Source: Arthrobacter sp. OAP107 (lineage in GTDB: Bacteria; Actinomycetota; Actinomycetes; Actinomycetales; Micrococcaceae). From it: DNA of 64,000 bases. Below the pieces are notes generated by a model that was not told where the DNA came from, ran no database searches, and saw only the letters and a program-made list of their open reading frames with translations. The stretch covers positions 4,340,001-4,404,000 of the forward strand of contig NZ_JBEPOK010000001.1 of NCBI RefSeq assembly GCF_040546765.1. The letters run 5' to 3'. Made by a program: the position numbers and the translations under genes. This document shows, piece after piece, positions 54,087 through 63,967 of the stretch. Positions within the stretch are counted from its first letter, which is position 1. Every line of letters begins with the position of its first letter.

Positions 54087-54613
54087 CCAGCGCCTTCAAG
54101 GACGTTCCGGAAGACCGCCACGGTTTCCGGGCTGAAGAGCACGAACTCCACCAGCTCCACGCCGCCTTCGGCAGAGCGGGCGGCATAGGACCGGACGGCG
54201 TCGAAAGCTACCTGCGCCACCTGGCGGGCGTCCCAGCCGTAGACGCCGGCGCTCACCGCAGGAAAGGCAAGTGACCGGATACCCAGCCCCTCGGCAACCC
54301 GCAGGCTCTCGGTGAAGCAGGACGCCAGCAGCGCCGGGTTGGTCTGCCCGGCGTGGCGGTTGGGACCGACGGTGTGTATGACCCATTGCGCCGGCAGGCC
54401 GAACCCGGGGGTGGCCACGGCAGCGCCCACCGGCAGCCCGTCCCGGAGCGTCGTCGCCCTCAGCTCCCGGCAGGCGGCCAACAGTTCCGGCCCCGCCGCG
54501 CGGTGGATCGCCCCGTCCACGCCGCCGCCGCCCAGCAGCGAGGAGTTGGCCGCATTCACCACCGCGTCCACCGGCCGTCCGGTGATGTCACCCTCAACGA
54601 TCTCTATCCGCAT
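54083..54613 (-). CDS. Macrodomain protein, O-acetyl-ADP-ribose deacetylase-like
   Basis: A 176-residue single macrodomain. It opens IEIVEGDITGRPVDAVVNAA, followed by the Gly-rich loop SSLLGGGGVDGAIHRAAG and FPAVSAGVYGWD, all ADP-ribose-binding signatures of the YmdB/MacroD class. It would hydrolyse O-acetyl-ADP-ribose or remove ADP-ribose from proteins. No tox or sirtuin partner is adjacent. Convergent with the RluA gene. Confidence 0.92.
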   Translation of the reverse strand: MRIEIVEGDITGRPVDAVVNAANSSLLGGGGVDGAIHRAAGPELLAACRELRATTLRDGLPVGAAVATPGFGLPAQWVIHTVGPNRHAGQTNPALLASCFTESLRVAEGLGIRSLAFPAVSAGVYGWDARQVAQVAFDAVRSYAARSAEGGVELVEFVLFSPETVAVFRNVLEGAG

Positions 54614-54687
54614 GCAGCCAGTGTGGCACTGAGACCCGGCCCGGCGTAGAGGGTCCGCTCCCGTTCCGTGTGCGGTACGTTGTGCAA

Positions 54688-55332
54688 ATGGACTTCGGCA
54701 ATCCGGACACGTGGAGCACGGCGATCTACTTCTGGATCATCCCCGCTGTCCTCGGCGATGCCATCTTTCCGCCGATCCCGTCCGAGATGGTGCTGATCAC
54801 GGGCGGTGCCCTGTCCGCCGCGGGCCGGGCCAACCTGTTCCTGGTCGGCGTCCTGTCCGCCACCGCCTCGTGGCTAGGCGACATGGTGGTGTTCCAGCTG
54901 TTCAAGCGCCGCCTGAGCCACGTCCTGGACCGCTGGACATGGGGCCGGAAAGTCCACCGCGGCATCCACGAGGCCATCGCCAAGGCAGGCCGGTCCTCCG
55001 CGTACGGCACCATCATAGGGGCCCGGTTCATCCCGGGAGGACGGCTTGCGACGTCGGCCGCCGCGGGCATCGCCGACGTCTCCACCCGGGGCTTCAGCCT
55101 GTGCGCCGGGCTGGGAGCCGTGCTGTGGGCGACGTGGCTCGTGGGCCTCGGCTACTTCACAGGCTCCACAACGCGGCTGCCGTTCTGGGCGAGTTCGCTG
55201 ATTGGGGTGGCGGTCGGCCTGGTGATCGGCGCCGTCGTGGGCCTGATCGTCACCCGCCGGCGCGGCGACAGATCCCCGGTGGACGAACCCGGCAGCGCCT
55301 CCGGGCCGGGCACTCAAGCTCCGGGCGCCTAA
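54688..55332 (+). CDS. DedA family membrane protein
   Basis: A 214-residue polytopic protein of the DedA/SNARE-associated family. Signatures: IPSEMVLITGGALSA early, and the GARFIPGGRLATSAAAG block that matches the conserved F/Y-R-F-x-P-G-x-R motif. About five spans; the tail is hydrophilic. DedA proteins act in undecaprenyl-phosphate or phospholipid flipping. ATG at 54688 is preferred over the GTG at 54670. Confidence 0.88.
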   Translation: MDFGNPDTWSTAIYFWIIPAVLGDAIFPPIPSEMVLITGGALSAAGRANLFLVGVLSATASWLGDMVVFQLFKRRLSHVLDRWTWGRKVHRGIHEAIAKAGRSSAYGTIIGARFIPGGRLATSAAAGIADVSTRGFSLCAGLGAVLWATWLVGLGYFTGSTTRLPFWASSLIGVAVGLVIGAVVGLIVTRRRGDRSPVDEPGSASGPGTQAPGA

Positions 55333-55358
55333 GCCTTAGAAACCTAAACACCTATGCC

Positions 55359-55664
55359 CTAAACGGGCGCCCAGCGGCCGCGGCTGCGGCGGAGCACCGA
55401 AAGCGAGCCTGTCAGCGCAACGCGTTCGACGGCGTCGCGCATCACGGCTGCCGATTCCCGTGCCGCGCTGTTCTCACCGTTGTATTCGGTGGGCTCCACG
55501 AGGAACCGCAGATTCAGTTGCGGCACACCGCCCGCCAGCTCCAGCTGGTGCGACTCCACATGGTGCCGCGACCGCAGCGCCTCGACTGCGGTGTCCATCA
55601 CGGCTTCGGGAGGGTTGCCCGGCTTCAGCCCGGTGATCTTGAGTCTGGTCTGGAAGGACGGCAT
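55359..55664 (-). CDS. Small conserved hypothetical protein
   Basis: A 101-residue protein with a ferredoxin-like beta-alpha pattern (FQTRLKITGLKPG, VESHQLELAGGVPQLNLRF). I do not recognise the family. No signal peptide or span. It lies between the DedA gene (convergent) and the hyp/hydrogenase cluster (divergent). Confidence 0.68.
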   Translation of the reverse strand: MPSFQTRLKITGLKPGNPPEAVMDTAVEALRSRHHVESHQLELAGGVPQLNLRFLVEPTEYNGENSAARESAAVMRDAVERVALTGSLSVLRRSRGRWAPV

Positions 55665-55697
55665 CCTTCAACCCTAGCGCCGCGGGCGAAAGACGCA

Positions 55698-55792
55698 GCA
55701 CGCACGGACACGGCACCCACGGACACGGCGCGAACGGACACCTGTGGCCCCAAAAATCCGGCTCCGCAGGGCCTCAACTGTCCGTTCGCGCC
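55698..55792. repeat. Tandem ACGGACAC repeats and 14-bp inverted repeat upstream of hypA
   Basis: ACGGACACGGC-type units occur three times (from about 55703 to 55742). The last, GGCGCGAACGGACA (55727-55740), pairs perfectly with TGTCCGTTCGCGCC (55779-55792) across 38 bases. It lies just before the hypA promoter. Confidence 0.6.
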
Positions 55793-55821
55793 GGGGTGGG
55801 GCGCACGGGTTATGCGGACGG

Positions 55822-55850
55822 TTGCGTTTTGTCCGGCGCGAGCCTATCTT
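55822..55850 (+). promoter_or_regulatory. Probable promoter of the hyp/hydrogenase operon
   Basis: -35 TTGCGT (55822-55827) and -10 TATCTT (55845-55850) with 17-base spacing. A strong Shine-Dalgarno-like GGAAGGGG follows before the hypA ATG at 55870. Confidence 0.6.
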
Positions 55851-55869
55851 GGCAGGAAGGGGCGCGATT

Positions 55870-56199
55870 ATGCACGAACTCTCCATCACGCAGGGCCTTG
55901 TCGACGCCGTTCTCTACCGGACAGGCGAACGGCCGGTCACGGCGGTCAACCTGAGGATCGGTCCCCTTTCCGGCGTGCTGGCTGATGCCGTGCGCTTTTG
56001 TTTTGACGTGGCAGTGGCGGGCACTCCGCTGGCCGGCGCGCGGCTGCAGATCGAGGCGCCGGAAGGCCGGGGACGGTGCCGCAGCTGCCAGGACGAATTC
56101 AAGCTGAACGATCCCATCCTGCTTTGCCCTTGCGGAAGCGCGGACGTCGAAGTCCTCAGCGGCCGTGAGCTGATGCTGGTGTCCGTGGAGGTGGCATAG
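55870..56199 (+). CDS. hypA: Hydrogenase nickel incorporation protein HypA
   Basis: A 109-residue nickel chaperone that works with HypB to load Ni into hydrogenase. It starts MHELSI (His2 is the nickel ligand) and has the zinc-site cysteines as CRSC near 70-73 and C-P-C near 86-88. Length is normal. HypB follows after three bases. The frame opens earlier at 55744, but only M55870 gives the required MHE start. Confidence 0.94.
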   Translation: MHELSITQGLVDAVLYRTGERPVTAVNLRIGPLSGVLADAVRFCFDVAVAGTPLAGARLQIEAPEGRGRCRSCQDEFKLNDPILLCPCGSADVEVLSGRELMLVSVEVA

Positions 56200-56202
56200 G
56201 AC

Positions 56203-57144
56203 ATGTGTACAACATGCGGCTGCGGAGACGAGGCCGGCACCCGCATTTCAAACCTCGCAGGCGACCTGCAGACACCCGGGCACGGGCATCTGCACAGCCA
56301 TACGGATGAGCACGGCCACACCTTCACACACGAGCACCCGGACTCCACCGATCACCTCCACGTCCATGCAGACTCCCATGAGCACAACCACGGGCATACG
56401 AACGGGCACCACCCTGCGGATCCGGGCACGGAGACCATCGTGCTCGAACAGAACCTGCTGGCCAAGAACGACCTGTTGGCCGCCACCAACCGCGGCTGGC
56501 TGGCCGGCCGGGGAGTCCGGGCGCTCAACGTCATGAGTTCACCGGGCGCCGGCAAGACCACCCTCCTGGTCCGCACGCTGACGGAGCTTGGCGGGCGCCT
56601 CAACGCAGGCGTCATCGAAGGTGACCAGGAGACGTCCCTCGACGCTGACCGCATCCGCGCCACCGGGCGCCCGGTCATCCAGATCAACACCGGAGCGGGC
56701 TGCCATCTCGACGCCGACATGCTCCGGCACGGCCTTGATGCGCTGTCCCCGGAGCCGGGCTCCACGGTCTTTATCGAAAATGTGGGCAACCTCGTCTGCC
56801 CCGCGCTTTTTGACCTCGGCGAAACAGCCAAGGTGGTGATCGTCTCGGTAACGGAAGGTGATGACAAACCCCAGAAATATCCGCACATGTTCATGGCAGC
56901 CGACCTCGTGATCGTCAACAAGTCGGACCTGCTCCCCTACGTCGACTTCGACGTCGACCAGTGCCTGCGGCGCATCCGGCAGATCAATCCGCGGGCCGAA
57001 GTCCTCACCCTGTCCGCCACCACCGGCGAAGGCCTCGCCGCCTGGTACGGCTGGCTCGACGGCGCCGCCTCCCATGTGGCGGCGCCCACCCCCGGGGTTG
57101 CCCGGCCAGAACCCCTGGCTGGTTCCCTGACAGAAGCACACTGA
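56203..57144 (+). CDS. hypB: Hydrogenase nickel incorporation GTPase HypB
   Basis: A 313-residue SIMIBI GTPase. The N-terminal CTTCGC motif (Cys 2, 5, 7) is the high-affinity nickel site; residues 27-70 are very His-rich (nickel storage). The G domain has P-loop SSPGAGKTT near 112-120, IEGDQETSLDADRI, the metal-site GAGCHLDADML, and NKSDLLPYVD. The C-terminal 25 residues are a flexible tail. It feeds nickel via HypA to the hydrogenase encoded next. Confidence 0.95.
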   Translation: MCTTCGCGDEAGTRISNLAGDLQTPGHGHLHSHTDEHGHTFTHEHPDSTDHLHVHADSHEHNHGHTNGHHPADPGTETIVLEQNLLAKNDLLAATNRGWLAGRGVRALNVMSSPGAGKTTLLVRTLTELGGRLNAGVIEGDQETSLDADRIRATGRPVIQINTGAGCHLDADMLRHGLDALSPEPGSTVFIENVGNLVCPALFDLGETAKVVIVSVTEGDDKPQKYPHMFMAADLVIVNKSDLLPYVDFDVDQCLRRIRQINPRAEVLTLSATTGEGLAAWYGWLDGAASHVAAPTPGVARPEPLAGSLTEAH

Positions 57145-57174
57145 GCCCCGCAAGGGGCACTGAAAGAGGCAACG

Positions 57175-58233
<1,059 letters not shown>

Positions 58234-58261
58234 CCCACCCACGTCCAGACAGGCGAAGACA

Positions 58262-60056
58262 ATGACGTCAACAATTCCCATGGGTTCCGGAAGCGGAACG
58301 GGCAACAACAACCTGGTGGAGATGAACTGGGACCCCATCACCAGGATCGTCGGCAGCCTCGGCATCTACACGAAAATCGATTTCGAGAACAACCAGGTCG
58401 TGGAGTGCAAGAGCACGTCCTCGATCTTCCGCGGCTACTCGCTCTTCATGAAAGGCAAGGACCCGAGGGACGCGCACTTCATCACCAGCCGTATCTGCGG
58501 GATCTGCGGCGACAACCACGCGACCTGCTCCTGCTACACGCAAAACATGGCCTACGGCGTCAAGCCGCCGAACCTGGGTGAGTGGATCGTCAACCTGGGC
58601 GAGGCCGCCGAGTACATGTTCGACCACAACATCTTCCAGGAGAACCTGGTGGGCGTGGACTACTGCGAAAAGATGGTCTCCGAAACCAACCCTGGTGTCC
58701 TGGCCAAGGCGGAGAACACCAGGGCGCCGCATGAGGCCGACCACGGCTACCGGACCATCGCGGACATCATGCGCTCGCTGAACCCCTTCACCGGCGAGTT
58801 CTACCGCGAAGCGCTCCAGGTCAGCCGCGCCACCCGCGAAATGTTCTGCCTCATGGAAGGCCGCCACGTGCACCCTTCCACGCTCTACCCGGGCGGCGTG
58901 GGGACAGTGGCCACCATCCAGCTGATGACGGACTACCTCACCCGGCTCATGCGCTACGTCGAGTTCATGAAGAAGGTCGTCCCGATGCATGACGACCTGT
59001 TCGATTTCTTCTACGAGGCCTTGCCGGGCTACGAGCAGGTGGGGCTGCGGCGGACGCTGCTGGGCTGCTGGGGCTCGCTGCAGGATCCGGACTACTGCAA
59101 CTTCGAGTACAAGGACATGACCGAGTGGGGCCGGAAGATGTTCGTCACGCCGGGCGTGGTGGTGGACGGCAAGCTGGTCACCACCGACCTGGTGCGGATC
59201 AACCTGGGCCTGCGGATCATGCTCGGCTCCTCGTACTACGAGGACTGGGAAGGCCAGGAAATGTTCGTCACCCACGATCCCCTGGGCAACCCGGTGGACC
59301 GCAGGCACCCCTGGAACCAGCACACCAACCCGCGGCCGCAGAAGCGCGACCTTTCAGACAAGTACAGCTGGGTCATGTCCCCGCGCTGGTTCGACGGCCA
59401 GGACAACCTCGCGCTGGACACCGGCGGCGGCCCGCTGGCACGGCTCTGGGCCACGGCGCTCGCCGGACTCGTGGACATCGGCTACCTCAAGGCCACCGGC
59501 AGCAGCGTGCAGATCAACCTGCCCAAGACCGCGCTGAAGGGACCCGTCACCTTCGAGTGGAATATCCCGCAGTGGAGCAACACGCTCGAACGCAACCGCG
59601 CCCGGACCTACTTCCAGGCCTACGCCGCGGCTGCTGCACTCCACTTCGCGGAAAAGGCCCTCGAGGAAATCCGCGCCGGCCGCACCAAGACCTGGGAAAC
59701 GTTCGAAGTCCCCGATGAAGGCATCGGCTGCGGGTTTACCGAAGCGGTCCGCGGCGTCCTGTCCCACCACATGGTGATCCGTGACGGCAAGATCGCCAAC
59801 TACCACCCCTACCCGCCCACCCCCTGGAACGCCAGCCCCACCGACTCCAACGGCGTGGCCGGCCCCTATGAGGATGCGGTCCAGGGACAGCCGATCTTCG
59901 AGGAGAATGACCGGGAGCACTTCAAGGGCATCGACATCATGCGCACCGTCCGCAGCTTCGATCCCTGCCTGCCCCTGCGGTGTCCACATGTACCTGGGCA
60001 ACGGGCAGACGCTGGACATGCTGCACTCCCCCACCCAGACCCTGACCGGCGAGTAG
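58262..60056 (+). CDS. hhyL: [NiFe] hydrogenase large subunit (group 1h type), frameshifted before the last Ni-ligand Cys
   Basis: The catalytic subunit, 597 residues if corrected. The L1 motif RICGICGDNHATC lies near 77-89 (Ni ligands Cys 79 and 82). The L2 motif should read DPCLPCGVHMYLG, but a CCCC run at 59972-59975 holds one base too many: the frame gives DPCLPLRCPHV, and CGVHMYLGNGQTLDMLHS continues only one frame over, ending at 60056. So the fourth nickel ligand and the C-terminal extension are lost in the raw frame, which would run on to 60274 across the next gene. A sequencing error or a true inactivating mutation are both possible. Confidence 0.9.
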
Positions 60057-60059
60057 GCC

Positions 60060-61175
60060 ATGCTCGGCGGGGACCGGCCGCCGCTGCAGAACGGCGACCA
60101 GATCGATACACTCCTCGACGCCCTCGGCGCCGGCGGGGCCGTGGCCCGCGGCCGGGCCGAGGACCTGGTCCGCCAGGTGACAGACCTCTACGGCGCCGGA
60201 CTCCAGCGGATCATGGAAATCCTGCAGGCCCAGGGAAAGCTCGACGACGGCACGCTGGAAGCGCTGACCGCTGACAGCCTGGTGGCCGGGCTCCTGGTGA
60301 TCCACGGGCTGCACCCCCAGTCGATGGAGGCACGGGTGGCCGCGGCGCTGGACAGCGTCCGGCCCTACCTGGGCTCCCACGGCGGCGACGTGGAACTGGA
60401 AGGCATCAGCCCCGACGGCGTGGTGCGGCTCAAACTGCTGGGCACCTGCCAGGGCTGCCCGTCGTCGTCCGTCACCCTCAAGTACGCCGTCGAGGAGGCC
60501 ATCCAGAACGCAGCCCCGGAAGTGACGGCGATCGACGTCGTCGAGGCGGAAAAGCAGCCGGGCTCCCCGGCGCTGATTCCGGTGGACTCGCTGCTGGTCC
60601 GGGTGAACAATCCGGCGGGCGGCACGCCGGCGGAATCCTGGCACGACATGTCCGGCGGCACGTGGGAACCTGTTCCGGAGGTCGCAGGGCTCGAACCCGG
60701 GGAGGTGGCAGGTTTCCTCGTCGGCGGCTACGCGGTGCTGGCCTGCCGTACCGGGCAGGATATCTACGCGTACCGCGACTACTGCCCGCGCTGCACCGGT
60801 TCGATGGCCGGCGCCGTGCTGCAGCGCGCCCTCGCGGCGCCTGTTGGCGGAGGCCTGCTCACCTGCCCCACATGCCGCGGCCACTTTGACGTGAGACGGG
60901 CGGGCATGTGCCTGGAGGACAAGGACCTGCACCTGGAGCCGCTTCCGCTGCTGGTCCGGAACGGCGTGATGTCCGTGGCGGTCCCGACGGCGTCCCTGCA
61001 GTCCGTGCCGCTGCCGGTTGCCCCGGCGCCGGCTACCACGGCGGCCGTGACGCCGGCGGCCGTGACACCGGTGCAGGCTCTCCCGCTGGTGACGCCGGCC
61101 GGGCTGGAACCCGTCCCGGCGCCGGCAGCCGCCATGGCGCCGGAACTGCAGGCAGCCGCGGGGCAGGACCGCTGA
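60060..61175 (+). CDS. NifU-like/Rieske-like iron-sulfur protein of the hydrogenase cluster
   Basis: A 371-residue fusion. The middle (about 90-165) is a NifU C-terminal domain with GTCQGC (Cys 130 and 133), preceded by a helical N-terminus. A Rieske-like part (about 205-300) has CPRCTG and LLTCPTCRGHFDV, an altered Cys/His arrangement. The final 60 residues are Ala/Pro/Val-rich. It probably carries an Fe-S cluster for assembly of, or electron flow from, the hydrogenase. It starts three bases after the hhyL stop. Confidence 0.85.
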   Translation: MLGGDRPPLQNGDQIDTLLDALGAGGAVARGRAEDLVRQVTDLYGAGLQRIMEILQAQGKLDDGTLEALTADSLVAGLLVIHGLHPQSMEARVAAALDSVRPYLGSHGGDVELEGISPDGVVRLKLLGTCQGCPSSSVTLKYAVEEAIQNAAPEVTAIDVVEAEKQPGSPALIPVDSLLVRVNNPAGGTPAESWHDMSGGTWEPVPEVAGLEPGEVAGFLVGGYAVLACRTGQDIYAYRDYCPRCTGSMAGAVLQRALAAPVGGGLLTCPTCRGHFDVRRAGMCLEDKDLHLEPLPLLVRNGVMSVAVPTASLQSVPLPVAPAPATTAAVTPAAVTPVQALPLVTPAGLEPVPAPAAAMAPELQAAAGQDR

Positions 61176-61176
61176 C

Positions 61177-61950
61177 ATGAACGTGGAGAACGGAGGAGGT
61201 ACAGGGCACGGCCCGGGGACCGGCCAGGCCAGCGGCGCCTTGCCGGTGGCCTTACTGCGGCGGATTTCCGCGAACCGGCCCGCTCCCGCCGCCGGGGAAT
61301 GCTGCGAAATGTGCGGCGAACCGATTCCCGACGCACACCAGCACGTGGTGGACCTGGAGAGCCACGCGATGATGTGCACCTGCCGGCCCTGCTACCTCCT
61401 CTTCACCGACGCCGGCGCCCATATGCGCTACCGATCGGTGCCTGACCGGTACCTCTCCTTCCCCGACTTCGATCTCGGTCCGGGGCAGTGGGACGAACTG
61501 GAAATTCCGGTGGGTCTCGCGTTCTTTTTCCGCAGCTCCAAACTCGGCCGCACGGTGGCCTTCTACCCGGGCCCGGCCGGGGCCACGGAATCGGAACTGC
61601 CGCTGGCCGCGTGGGACGCGGTGCTGGCCTGCAACCCGGCCCTTGGCTTGGCTGCGCCGGACACCGAGGCGCTGCTGATCCGCGGCCCGGGGCCGGGCCG
61701 GGCCGCCGCGGACTGCCACCTCGTTCCCGTGGACGCGTGCTACGAGCTCGTGGGCCGGCTGCGCCGCCTCTGGCGGGGGTTCGACGGCGGCCAGGAGGCA
61801 CGCGACGAGCTCACCGCTTTCTTCGAGCGGATCGGCCGCCGCAGCGTTCCGGCCCCGGCAGAGTCCGGCAGCGCAGCTTCCGGCAGCCCGGACCCCGGCA
61901 GCCCTGCTTCCGGGAACGGTGCATCACGCAGCACGGGAGGCTTCCGGTGA
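61177..61950 (+). CDS. DUF5947-type cysteine-rich hydrogenase-cluster protein
   Basis: A 257-residue protein. Residues 42-72 hold CCEMC and MCTCRPCY, a likely zinc or Fe-S site. The rest is mixed alpha/beta, and the tail is a low-complexity Ser/Pro/Gly linker. It resembles the DUF5947 family seen in actinobacterial hydrogenase operons. The start is one base after the previous stop; its own stop overlaps the next GTG. Role unproven. Confidence 0.78.
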   Translation: MNVENGGGTGHGPGTGQASGALPVALLRRISANRPAPAAGECCEMCGEPIPDAHQHVVDLESHAMMCTCRPCYLLFTDAGAHMRYRSVPDRYLSFPDFDLGPGQWDELEIPVGLAFFFRSSKLGRTVAFYPGPAGATESELPLAAWDAVLACNPALGLAAPDTEALLIRGPGPGRAAADCHLVPVDACYELVGRLRRLWRGFDGGQEARDELTAFFERIGRRSVPAPAESGSAASGSPDPGSPASGNGASRSTGGFR

Positions 61951-62600
61951 CAGAGCTTTCCTTCGCCGTGCTGGAGATCCGGCCCGAACCCTACGCAGCC
62001 GCGCCCCAGCTGACGGCCAGGCTGCAGGTGACGGAGGGCACCGGCGCCGTGGTGCACGCTGTGGCGCTGCGCTGCCAGGTCCGGATCCTGCCGCAGCGCC
62101 GCGGCTACGTGCCCGAGGAGGAGACGGGACTGCTGGATCTCTTCGGAGACCGCGGCCGCTGGCCCACCACGCTCAAGTCATTCGTCTGGATGCAGTGCAG
62201 CACCATGGTGCAGGGCTTCACCGGCAACACCGAGGTGGACCTGCCGCTGCCCTGCACCTTCGATTTCGACGTGGCCGCCGCCAAGTACCTGCACGCCCTG
62301 CGCGACGGCGAGATACCTCTGGAGCTGCTGTTCTCCGGAACCGTCTTTACCAGGGGGCAGACGGGGTTCACGGTGGAACAGGTGCCATGGGACCTCGAGG
62401 CGTCCTACCGGCTGCCCGTCGCCGCCTGGCGCAGCCTGATGGACCAGTATTTCCCCAACGCCGGATGGATCCGCCTGGACCGCGACGTCCTGGCAGCCCT
62501 CGCCCGGTACAAGTCCGCGCGCGGCCTCACGTCCTGGGAAGCCACGATGGAGAAACTGCTCGCCGAGGCCACCGCCGATGTGTCCGGGGAACTGCCATGA
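61947..62600 (+). CDS. DUF6084-type hydrogenase-cluster protein
   Basis: A 217-residue soluble protein starting with GTG (GTGA overlaps the previous stop). Features: LSFAVLEIRPEPYAAAPQLT, ALRCQVRILPQRRGYVPEEE, and a C-terminal region WRSLMDQYFPNAGWIRL. No signal, span or metal motif. Matches my memory of DUF6084 proteins encoded with group 1h hydrogenases; function unknown. Confidence 0.78.
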   Translation: MTELSFAVLEIRPEPYAAAPQLTARLQVTEGTGAVVHAVALRCQVRILPQRRGYVPEEETGLLDLFGDRGRWPTTLKSFVWMQCSTMVQGFTGNTEVDLPLPCTFDFDVAAAKYLHALRDGEIPLELLFSGTVFTRGQTGFTVEQVPWDLEASYRLPVAAWRSLMDQYFPNAGWIRLDRDVLAALARYKSARGLTSWEATMEKLLAEATADVSGELP

Positions 62601-63967
62601 ACACCAGCCTGGCCCTTGCCCGCGCAGTCGCCGACGCCGTCCTCTACGAGGGCTACCTGCTCTACCCCTACCGCGCCTCCTCCCAGAAGAACCAGGCCCG
62701 CTGGCAGTTCGGTATCCTTGGTCCCCCGGGCGCCGCGGCGGACGGCAGCGGGGAGGAACCGTCCATGTCCGCCGACTGCCTGCTGGCCCCAGGGACGCAG
62801 GCCGGGCTGGAAATCCATTTCCGCTTCCTGCAGCTGCAGACCCGCACGGCAGAAAAAGCGGACGACGGCGGAGGGTTCACTCCCGTGGACAGCCTCGCCG
62901 TGGGCGGTGCGAACTGGCTGAGCTGGGACGAGGCAGTCGAGCAGGAAAACACCTTCGGCCCCTTCTCCGTGGCCCGGCTCCGGGCCGGGCTGGTCCTCCC
63001 CGTGGATGTTCCCGAGGGACTCGACGTCGAGGAACTCAAGGACGACGCCGGGAGGCCGGCCGGCCGACTGGTGCGCCGCCGTCGTGCTCTCAGCGGTGAA
63101 CTGCGGCTCAACGCCGCCGAAGATTCCGGCGGGCTGCTGCGGCTCAGCGTCACCGCGGCCAACACGGCCGGTCCCCTGCCTGCCGGGAACCGGCAGGCAA
63201 CCATTGCGGCCTCCTTCATCGGCGCGCACATGCTGCTCGGCGTGCGGGACGGGGATTTCGTCTCGCTGCTGGACCCGCCGGCGTGGGCGCAGCCGGCAGC
63301 ACGGCTGTGTTCCCAGCACCGCTGCTGGCCCGTGCTTGCCGGGCCCCAGGGCCAGACCGACGTGCTGCTGATCTCACCGATCATCCTTTACGACCACCCC
63401 GCCGTGGCCCCGGAAAGTTCGGTGGCACTGTACGACTCCACCGAGATCGACGAGATCCTTACACTGCGGGTGCTGACGCTGACTGACGAGGAAAAGGCCG
63501 AGGCGCGGGCGACGGATCCGCGGGCTGCCGCCGTCATCGACCGCTGCGAGGAGATGTCGCCCGAGGACCTCCAGCAGCTGCACGGCGCCCTGCGGAACCC
63601 GCACGCGTTCGCCGCGGACCCGGCCGACGCGTGGACCACGGCCAGGGAGGACGTTCCCTGGTGGAATCCCGAGGCGGAGGCCAGCGTCCGGCCGGACATG
63701 GACGCCGTCGTGATCAACGGCGTCCCGGTGGCGCGCGGCAGCCGCGTGCGCGTGCACCCGAAGCGGCGCGCCGACGCCCAGGACCTGTTCTTCGGCGGCC
63801 AGACCGGGCGGGTCACCAGCGTGCATTTCGACGTCGACGGCAGCACCCACGTCGGGCTCGTGCTGGAACAGGATCCGGCGGCTGATCTCCATGAGGGCTA
63901 CGGCCGGTCCTTCTACTATGCGCCCGACGAACTGGAACCGCTGGACGGAAAGGAACCCCCGCAATGA
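62597..63967 (+). CDS. Uncharacterised hydrogenase-cluster protein, 456 residues
   Basis: A soluble protein starting with ATG (ATGA overlap with the previous stop). It opens with ARAVADAVLYEGYLLYPYRA, and near the C-terminus has GTPVARGSRVRVHPKRRADA-like basic sequence (VNGVPVARGSRVRVHPKR). No recognised catalytic motif. The arrangement of overlapping starts through three genes indicates one coupled transcript with the hydrogenase. Its family appears limited to this operon type, from memory only. Confidence 0.78.
   Translation: MNTSLALARAVADAVLYEGYLLYPYRASSQKNQARWQFGILGPPGAAADGSGEEPSMSADCLLAPGTQAGLEIHFRFLQLQTRTAEKADDGGGFTPVDSLAVGGANWLSWDEAVEQENTFGPFSVARLRAGLVLPVDVPEGLDVEELKDDAGRPAGRLVRRRRALSGELRLNAAEDSGGLLRLSVTAANTAGPLPAGNRQATIAASFIGAHMLLGVRDGDFVSLLDPPAWAQPAARLCSQHRCWPVLAGPQGQTDVLLISPIILYDHPAVAPESSVALYDSTEIDEILTLRVLTLTDEEKAEARATDPRAAAVIDRCEEMSPEDLQQLHGALRNPHAFAADPADAWTTAREDVPWWNPEAEASVRPDMDAVVINGVPVARGSRVRVHPKRRADAQDLFFGGQTGRVTSVHFDVDGSTHVGLVLEQDPAADLHEGYGRSFYYAPDELEPLDGKEPPQ

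Noticed and set aside
54083..54613. Macrodomain gene as part of an ADP-ribosylation defence or toxin system (DarTG-like)
   Set aside because: No DarT-like or sirtuin gene is adjacent; the neighbours are RluA and DedA.
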